Below are positions 57,498 to 64,000 of a stretch of 64,000 nt of DNA, one piece after another. How positions within the stretch are numbered: the first letter of the stretch is position 1; the number at the start of each line of letters is the position of its first letter. Under the pieces are notes generated by a model. It worked only from the letters and a program-made list of their open reading frames with translations. It was not told where the DNA came from and searched no databases. The position numbers and the translations under genes were made by a program. The stretch comes from Tipula vernalis (taxonomy: Eukaryota > Arthropoda > Insecta > Diptera > Tipulidae): positions 145,444,091-145,508,090 of the forward strand of contig OY282560.1 of the NCBI GenBank assembly GCA_958295665.1, read 5' to 3'.

Positions 57498-59210
57498 CTA
57501 ATAATCCAGTTGTTTAACAATCGTCGACGTTTCAGCGGTATATTCCGCTATTTTAAAGGGTACATTATGTACAATAATTCTAATGAAATTTTTTGATATC
57601 AAATGTTTCCCTAAATTAACTAGGGTAGAATTTGAAAAATGAAAAATACTCAGTTTAACCAAATAATTTAACAAAAAATTTGGAAACTTCTTGGCATTTA
57701 ATAAATTTTGAGATAAATTTTTATGTTTTTTGACATAAAAGCTTTCCAAAATTAGTGTTTTATTGAGATTTTGCTGCTTATCAAATATTTCAGCGTCATT
57801 TATAGATGATGATTACATAATTCGCTTTATGATGATTTAAAGGTATACGTGGAAAGTGAATGAAACCATATCCCCATATCCAAACTTTACAATACAAATT
57901 GTATATCCCAATTTTGTAAAGCAGTAAACGACTAAATTTAGATTTTCGCGCGTATTTTCCAAATTTTTTTTTCAAATGCTATGTTTTTCGATAAATTTTT
58001 TAATACCTCTAGTAACTACACTTCTCAGACAACCATTTTGAATTAAAACATGGTTTAATATTTTGAAATTTTCAGAATGAAAAGTTACGTCTGTTAATCT
58101 CAAAATTTTTTCGGCTAACAAGAGGACCGTGTTATTTTTGAAAGATGATGGAAGCCGAGCTTTATAATCTAGGTACCGAACCGACCATGTTTTTTTGTGA
58201 CGCAAATCTGTAGTTAAACTTCCATCATCATTAAGTATTTCTATAGGGTCTAGAAAGGCTAAATGCCTTGGTTTCTAGTTTTACTTAATTGGCGGTGTAA
58301 GACTATTAAACGAGTCCAGAAATTTATCAATAGCCTGGAGGATAGGTTTGGCGGAAGATGCTTTTAATACTTTAGTTTCCATGTGTTCAATCAATAGGTT
58401 TACCACAGTTGGACTAACTTGCGAATTCATCGATCAACACTTGCCTAAAACATCTTTCGCCAAAACTAAATTACATATGATCAATCACAAACTTTAACGC
58501 TTCTACAAAATTATTTAACTCCAAATTTGTATTATTACTTGTTTTAATGTTATAGTTATTATAAATAGAGTACAATTGGTCGCAAAGGAATTCCAACTTT
58601 GGCACTTTTGGCAAACCATATAGACGCGGGGTTATGTCATGGTAATTTCTGATGGATTTAACCTAATTTTTATTAATTTTCCTGAACGCTCCCAAGACCC
58701 ATAATGAATACATTTAATTTTGACCAACTTTCCGAATTTCTTTGTAAGTATTGTTGTCTGACAAGCGTAACTTCATTTTTTCTGTATACATACTCTATTG
58801 GCATAAGTACCGTTAATTTACCCTTATCAATTTTCAATTCATACAAATCGGGATGCTCAATCAAGAAACGTTTTGCGTTTTAACCATCTCGAATTTGTTA
58901 GATTTTTTCAATTCCTAAAAATTGTTTTGCTAAATAATTATTTGACTTAAACCTTGTCAGCACATTCACCATCCTATTTCCTAAATTCTAATATAGAACT
59001 CTCTACATCTGATAAATTAAAAATCCACCTTGCATCGAAAATACAAGCTCTTGCTCTTCTTATTTGACTTAAACTATAACGAATTATCTGAATTTCTGCT
59101 GCAGATTCAAGTGGCTGTCTTATTTCCGACACTGCTATCTTTGACTTATCATTAGGGTATAACTCATTTTGTAGTTTTATAAGTTTTCCGTTAAATTGAG
59201 TATTTTTCAT
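57498..59210 (-). pseudogene. Penelope-like element RT remnant
   Basis: Minus-strand pieces in order: DARWIFNLSDVESSIL (about 59.0 kb), DKGKLTVLMPIEYVYRK (58,673-58,864), SQVSPTVVNLLIEHMETKVL (about 58,390-58,440), then FLDPIEI, TWSVRYLDYKARLPSSFKNNT and ILNHVLIQNGCLRS (57,972-58,260). These match the Penelope-like RT order (DKGn.TV, GSPLSP..AN..ME..E, FLD..I, T.S.RYLN). The YVDD region is missing or unrecognisable, and a final frame at 57,498-57,749 may be the linker. No GIY-YIG endonuclease motif was seen. Dead copy. Confidence 0.65.
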
Positions 59211-61089
59211 TTTTCAAATTCTACCCTAGTTGCATTAGGAAAACATACTTTATCAAAAGTTTTCATTTAAATTATTGTATAAATTGTGACAATGACGATT
59301 AATGAGATGATTAATGAGATACTATTAAAAATTTGGAGATGTATCTTTAATGTTTGTATCGTACGCAATTTTTATAATCTTCAGTTACTTGAATTTGTGT
59401 TTTTTAAAGTTAATAAGGCAAAAAACGCATAAGGAAAACTGTTTAATGTTTAAACGATGTAAAAAAGCCATAACTAACATTTTTCAGATTGTACTGAATT
59501 TCACTGTAATGTTCTATTGTACTTTTATAAATGAATTGTATCGAAAAAAGTACAATTGTACCTAAAATTCTATCACTGATCGGTATACGTTTAGTGTTAA
59601 AAATTGTTGACCATAAATACATAATTAGTGTCTCATAAAATTCCTGTTTACAAAGTTTGGTGCAAAATTTTGAAATTCTTCAAGAAATACCCACTTTAAT
59701 GGATTTCACAGTGGCCATATTTCCTAACCTTAATTGAATTTTTGGCTCCAAACTTTTTGGGCAGGAGTTTTGGAGTTGCTAATTACGAATTTTGAATACA
59801 TTAAAATCAGCTAATTGATTTTTCTTTATATCAGCTACCCTTGACCTCCAAAAATGTTTGTTCTACGTGGTTTGTAATTTTTTTGCAAAATTATGAAACA
59901 GTTACTAAGTACAGGTTACAGAGGCTATATTGGAATCGTCATCTTGAATTAGAAAATTTGGGCCATAAATTCTAATCAGCAGCCAAAAAATCCCTGGGTA
60001 TGAGGCTCGCTCATTGCTTAACACTAATTATTAGGCGAATTGCAAATTTTTTCATTTTATTTTACAGCAAATAATCCGTTAATAAAATATTAACAAAACA
60101 TATGCAAGCCTTTTCAGGTAGCAAAGTTTCAGGTTGCATTTAATACCGATCACAGAAGGTTTTACCAAAATCCATGTACAAACTTAGAATTCCGAGGGTT
60201 TACCATATTTTTATTATAAGACGCGACCTAAGAATGAAATAGTTCTATTTGTATAAACCTCAATACTGAGAAAATCGCAAACAAATTTTTGGATGGTAAG
60301 CATTATAAATTAGTAGGTATCAAATTAACATAGTTTTGGCTATCTGATTAGTTGTAAAATGAATTTTAATTATTTGGATAGAACCTTTTTCGTAATTATT
60401 ATGATTATCAATTTAGTTTAAAGGTTCTATTTGCATGATAGAACCTTTTTGCTTTAATTATGAAAACAGCAAAGTTCTATTTGTTCAAATAGTTTTAGCT
60501 ATTTGTTTAAATAAAATCTTTATTGAATTTTTATATAAAACTAAGTTTAGTGGATACATACGAGTACATACGTATATCAAATTTAAACAAATAAACAAAT
60601 TATTATAACATTTCGTTTCGTAGTAATTCAGGTACATAAACAAATACTTCATTTTTAAATCTACATAATTTCTAATTCAGTTTTAATTCAACACAGCATC
60701 GGTTCTTAATTTTTGTTCACGGTGAGTTATTTTTATTTTGTGTTGGAATTTCGGTTTAATTTACGTGAACTACTACTTGCTGATCGTTTTGGAGTCTCAC
60801 AAATTGGTTTGTCATCTGAAATTAAAAAAATTTATCAAAATTCGATCACAACTAATAAACAAAAATCTTATCAGTAATATTGAGAACCACTTTGTAATAA
60901 TCAATATCTTGTGGCGTCATGAAGCAAAATGCGGCCTGCAAGTCGATTTTTTTTTGTTAGGCCGATCTTCGGTTTCGTTTTTATAATCTTAACACCTAAA
61001 ATATTCGGTCGCATTACAAATGAGCGATGCATTCTGTTTTTTTGTTTTCTTAAATTACTGGTTTTGAATTCCTTGGTATAATCCAGCTT
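59211..61089. other. no gene; short repeats
   Basis: AT-rich DNA. At 60,236-60,500 the word agaacctttttc/gaaaggttcta occurs several times in both orientations, giving a small hairpin at about 60,420-60,450. The inverted partner of the 54.4-kb repeat lies at 59,843-59,917. The open frame at 60,738-60,986 has no recognisable motif. Confidence 0.4.
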
Positions 61090-62348
61090 GAATTTAACAG
61101 CGTACGGTTCTTGACAATTGAATTATTTTAACTTTGTTGAACGGCACTTCTTTAAAGTTATAGATCATTTTTGAATACTCCTCGTAGTCTTTAAAATCCG
61201 ATGGCTTCATTTGGATAATATAGAATGGTTTTCTTAAATTTATGGTATTTAAAATTCTTATGAGGCATTTTTATGAGCCAATTAATATTTATAAATTAAA
61301 CAATTTTTATTTGGTTTAGGGCTCTTTTTATTTCTCTTTTAATTAATTAAAGCTTTAGCTTTCGAACTCTATTCGAGTTCATTTTCAAAAGCGTAATCTT
61401 TTACGCTTAGAAAAGATTACGCTTTTGAAAATGAACTCGAATAGAGTTCGAAAGCTAAAGCTTTAATTAATTAAAAGAGAAATGAAAAGAGCCCTAAACC
61501 AAATAAAAATTGTTTAATTTATTCTTATGAGGCCTAAAGGCGACATAAGCTCATTTTTTCTAAACACTTTTTCTATTTGCGAATGTGTATTATATACTTG
61601 CTGTATAGCGGAATGACCAGCGATGGAATATTTCATCGTGATTTCGGCAATGTCAGGATGACTATGTATAAACTTTAAAATTGTCGTTGCCATAAAGGAG
61701 TTTTTATTTTGTGATACGCACGAATCGCTCCAGGTGACAAGTTTGGTAAACCCTGTGTCTTGGTAAACTTGCTCAAAAATTTTCACTAGCGCTGATGCAA
61801 GATCATTGCCAATGCGCCCAGCTGTGTATTCGGTCCATAAACAACAGTAAATTTGTTTAGTTGGAAAATAGTGCGCCGTAAGATTGTAGACGTTTAGCTT
61901 TGCACTATAAAATAAGGAACCAATATTGGATCTGGGACAATTTACATATTACGTTTTGTAAATCAAAGCATAATACTGTAATGGTTTCGTTGTCCTGATC
62001 CATTTTTCTTTCAGCACGCATATCTTCTTTAAGCCATTGGTGTTCTTCAAAATCAGCGGTAGATTTCGGTGTGCATTCATTTCCTTTCTAGGCGCAGAAC
62101 TCTGCAGAACTCTCTGCAGAAGAAAGACATCAAGATAATAACTAGGTTTAACTGGATTTTCTCCATCTTGGCTACATTGAATTTTATGTAATTCGTACAT
62201 GCGCATAATATTTAAACCAGCCTCGAGATATTTTTTAGATGTTTTGGCCCGACAATAATGGCTTTCCATTGTTGGAAAGGATTTGATATGTTGTTTTATT
62301 CTGTTGGTTACTTCTTCGTTAGTTTTTCCGTTGCGAATTCTGGTTGCG
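61090..62348 (-). pseudogene. DUF7869-type transposon ORF, twice interrupted
   Basis: Minus strand: NEEVTNRIKQHIKSFPTMESHYCRAKTSKKYLEAGLNI (62,200-62,330), worn sequence to 61,949, then FTKLVTWSDSCVSQNKNSFMATTILKFI and AGHSAIQQVYNTHSQIEKVF (61,514-61,786). The reading jumps a palindromic insertion and continues as LRKPFYIIQMKPSDFKDYEEYSK...VPFNKVKIIQL (61,120-61,240). The blocks ESHYCR..(T)..YL, WSD.C..QN(K/R)N and GHS..Q..N.HS.IE are common to a large set of arthropod transposon-like proteins with a DUF7869 domain. The WSD Asp could be catalytic. Its upstream end is cut by a LINE at 62,349. Confidence 0.7.
61267..61520. mobile_element. palindromic insertion with 13-bp target duplication
   Basis: A near-perfect palindrome at 61,292-61,520 (arms of about 105 bp, aaattaaacaatttttattt...; loop around ttacgctta) plus 25 bp on its left. 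The 13-bp attcttatgaggc occurs at 61,254-61,266 and again at 61,521-61,533. Removing one copy with the insert joins the flanking transposon ORF in frame (GLIRI followed by LNTINLRK). The near-perfect arms imply recent arrival. Confidence 0.8.
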
Positions 62349-64000
62349 TTTTCTTTATTTTAATTTTATTTTAAAAAAGAAAAATTTATTCGGAACCATA
62401 AGCTCCAGTACAATTTTGACTAATAATAACAAAAAATACAATTTTCTCAAAAAATTAAATTATTAAAAGCACAAATAAATTATTCAACTCTCTTCGACAT
62501 AGAATTCAAAGGCTCGTCGCTTCCATAATTCGTTCGGTGAAAATCAATTTTCAAGAGTGTGCGAGTACGTAGATTTTTAATAGGAGCATACAATTTTAGG
62601 TTCATTAACAAGTACGCACTCAAAATATTACCGTTAAGTAAATCGGAAATAAAAATAGCTCCAGCATGCTGACGACGAATTTCAAGTGGCTCAATTTTCA
62701 AAGATTTACATCTATCTACATATGAAGGTAGATTCCTAACATTATCCCACTAAGGTAATCGACGGTCAAACTCCCCAGTTTTATATGCATAAAAAATGAG
62801 AAAAGATTTTTGTATTGATTCAATTCTGCTTATGTGATCATTATAACGTGGAGACCATACGCATGATGCATATTCGAGCTGTTAGCGTACAAGAGATTGA
62901 TACATGCAAACAAAAACTCTAGGATTATTAAACTCTTTCATACTACGTTTTAAAAATCCCAACATAGAATTGGCTTTGGCACACATCATGTCAAAATGAC
63001 GATTAAATGATAATGTAGAAGTGAATATAATTCCAAGATCCCTTATTTCGTTAACATGATTCAAAGTGTTATTTGCAATGTTGTAATTATAAATAAGATG
63101 CGAAGATGAACGTGTAAACGTCACCATTTTGCACTTAGCTACATTCAAATGTAATAAATTATTCTTACACCAAGAGCTTACCCCGTCTATATCCATTTGT
63201 AATTTAACTGCATCAGGTAGACTACGAATAGGAGAAAATATTTTTAGGTCATCAGCATATATTAGACATCGGGAAAATTTTATGCTTTTTGTGATATCAT
63301 TTACAAATAATATGAAAATAAGTGGACCAAGATGTGAGCCCTGATGTACTCAAGAATAAACATAAATTGGTTTAGAAAACTGTTGTTAATTGCTACAGAC
63401 TGTACCCGCCCAGTGAGGTACGACTCAAGCCATTTGATTAAATTATCATTAATTCCGAAGGATTTTAATTTTTGCAAAACAATGAAGTGATTGATTGAGT
63501 CAAACGCCTTACTGAAGTCGGTGTAAATGACATCCAGTTGAGCATTAGTCTCAATCACCTCCGTGGCATATTTCGTAAACTCCACTAAATTTGACACAGT
63601 AGAACGTCCACGGAAAAAACCATGTTGCTCATCTACAATAAACTACTTTAGTCCAAAAAACATATAATCACACACAATTGACTTAAATAATTTAGGAATG
63701 GCTGACAATAACGAAATACCCCTATAGTTAGAAACATCACTCCTATTACCAGATTTAAATATCGGTACAATATGAGACGATTTCCAGGCAACCGGAAAAT
63801 ACCTTTTAAAAGTGAATCATTAAATAAATTTGACAAAGGCAGAGCCATTTCATTACTCAAGTTTTTAAGAAAGTATGAAGGAATACCATCTGGGTCACAT
63901 CCACCCTTAAACAAATGGAGGGATTTAACGATATCCTCTGGAGATGTGTGAGGTGTGTTCAAACAAGAGTTGGTACAACTACCTTCTACACTAACATATT
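62349..64000 (-). mobile_element. CR1/Jockey-like LINE, 3' part
   Basis: Minus strand, running off the right edge: PDGIPSYFLKNLSNEMALPLSNLF (about 63,830-63,910), DVIYTDFSKAFDSINH (motif A Asp, 63,480-63,540), SRCLIYADDLKIFSPI in another frame at about 63,215-63,265 (motif C), WCKNNLLHLNVAKCKMV (63,120-63,180), and the C-terminal LEIRRQHAGAIFISDLLNG...KIDFHRTNYGSDEPLNSMS (62,480-62,701). An A-rich tail on the element strand ends at 62,349, directly against the DUF7869 ORF. Frameshifts near 63,640-63,700, 63,340 and 62,880 make it inactive. Confidence 0.8.

Overview
The window is eukaryotic DNA from an insect, probably a higher fly: AT-rich intergenic sequence, a possible 71-bp intron, MADF/BESS-type and DUF4780-type coding pieces, and element families common in insects. 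I found no convincing intact host gene. Almost everything recognisable is transposable-element sequence, often one element inside another.

Layout. 0-2.6 kb: decayed MULE transposase, a 15-bp minisatellite and a decayed PIF/Harbinger element with a MADF/BESS-like partner. 2.6-14.3 kb: a LOA-type LINE (minus) split by an intact BEL/Pao retrotransposon at 4,086-10,896, with near-identical LTRs, a GTTCC target duplication and a tRNA-Tyr primer site. 14.4-17 kb: AT-rich, no gene. 17.0-32.6 kb: a hAT transposase gene (minus) split by a 14.2-kb CMC/EnSpm element (17,489-31,725; ends CACTGAAAAAA, TA duplication). That element in turn holds a Jockey LINE, a Helitron helicase piece and several foldback MITEs, which break its transposase into segments. 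32.9-36.7 kb: a decayed Helitron (minus).

37.0-46.6 kb is the most unusual part. Two satellite arrays of a ~180-bp unit face each other in opposite orientation (about 24 copies and about 8 copies) and bracket one intact 1,148-codon ORF. The protein looks like a DDE transposase joined to a C-terminal ubiquitin-specific-protease-like domain. The architecture recalls Drosophila foldback (FB-NOF) elements.

46.6-60 kb: long stretches with no gene, a second MULE scrap, several palindromic or TIR-bearing non-autonomous elements, a decayed piggyBac copy and a decayed Penelope-like retroelement. 60-64 kb: a DUF7869-type transposon ORF interrupted by a palindromic element with a 13-bp target duplication and by a CR1/Jockey-like LINE that leaves the window.

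The nesting gives relative ages: hAT before CMC before Jockey, Helitron and MITEs; LOA LINE before BEL/Pao. Intact, possibly active pieces are the BEL/Pao polyprotein and the foldback ORF. The rest is mostly frameshifted or interrupted.
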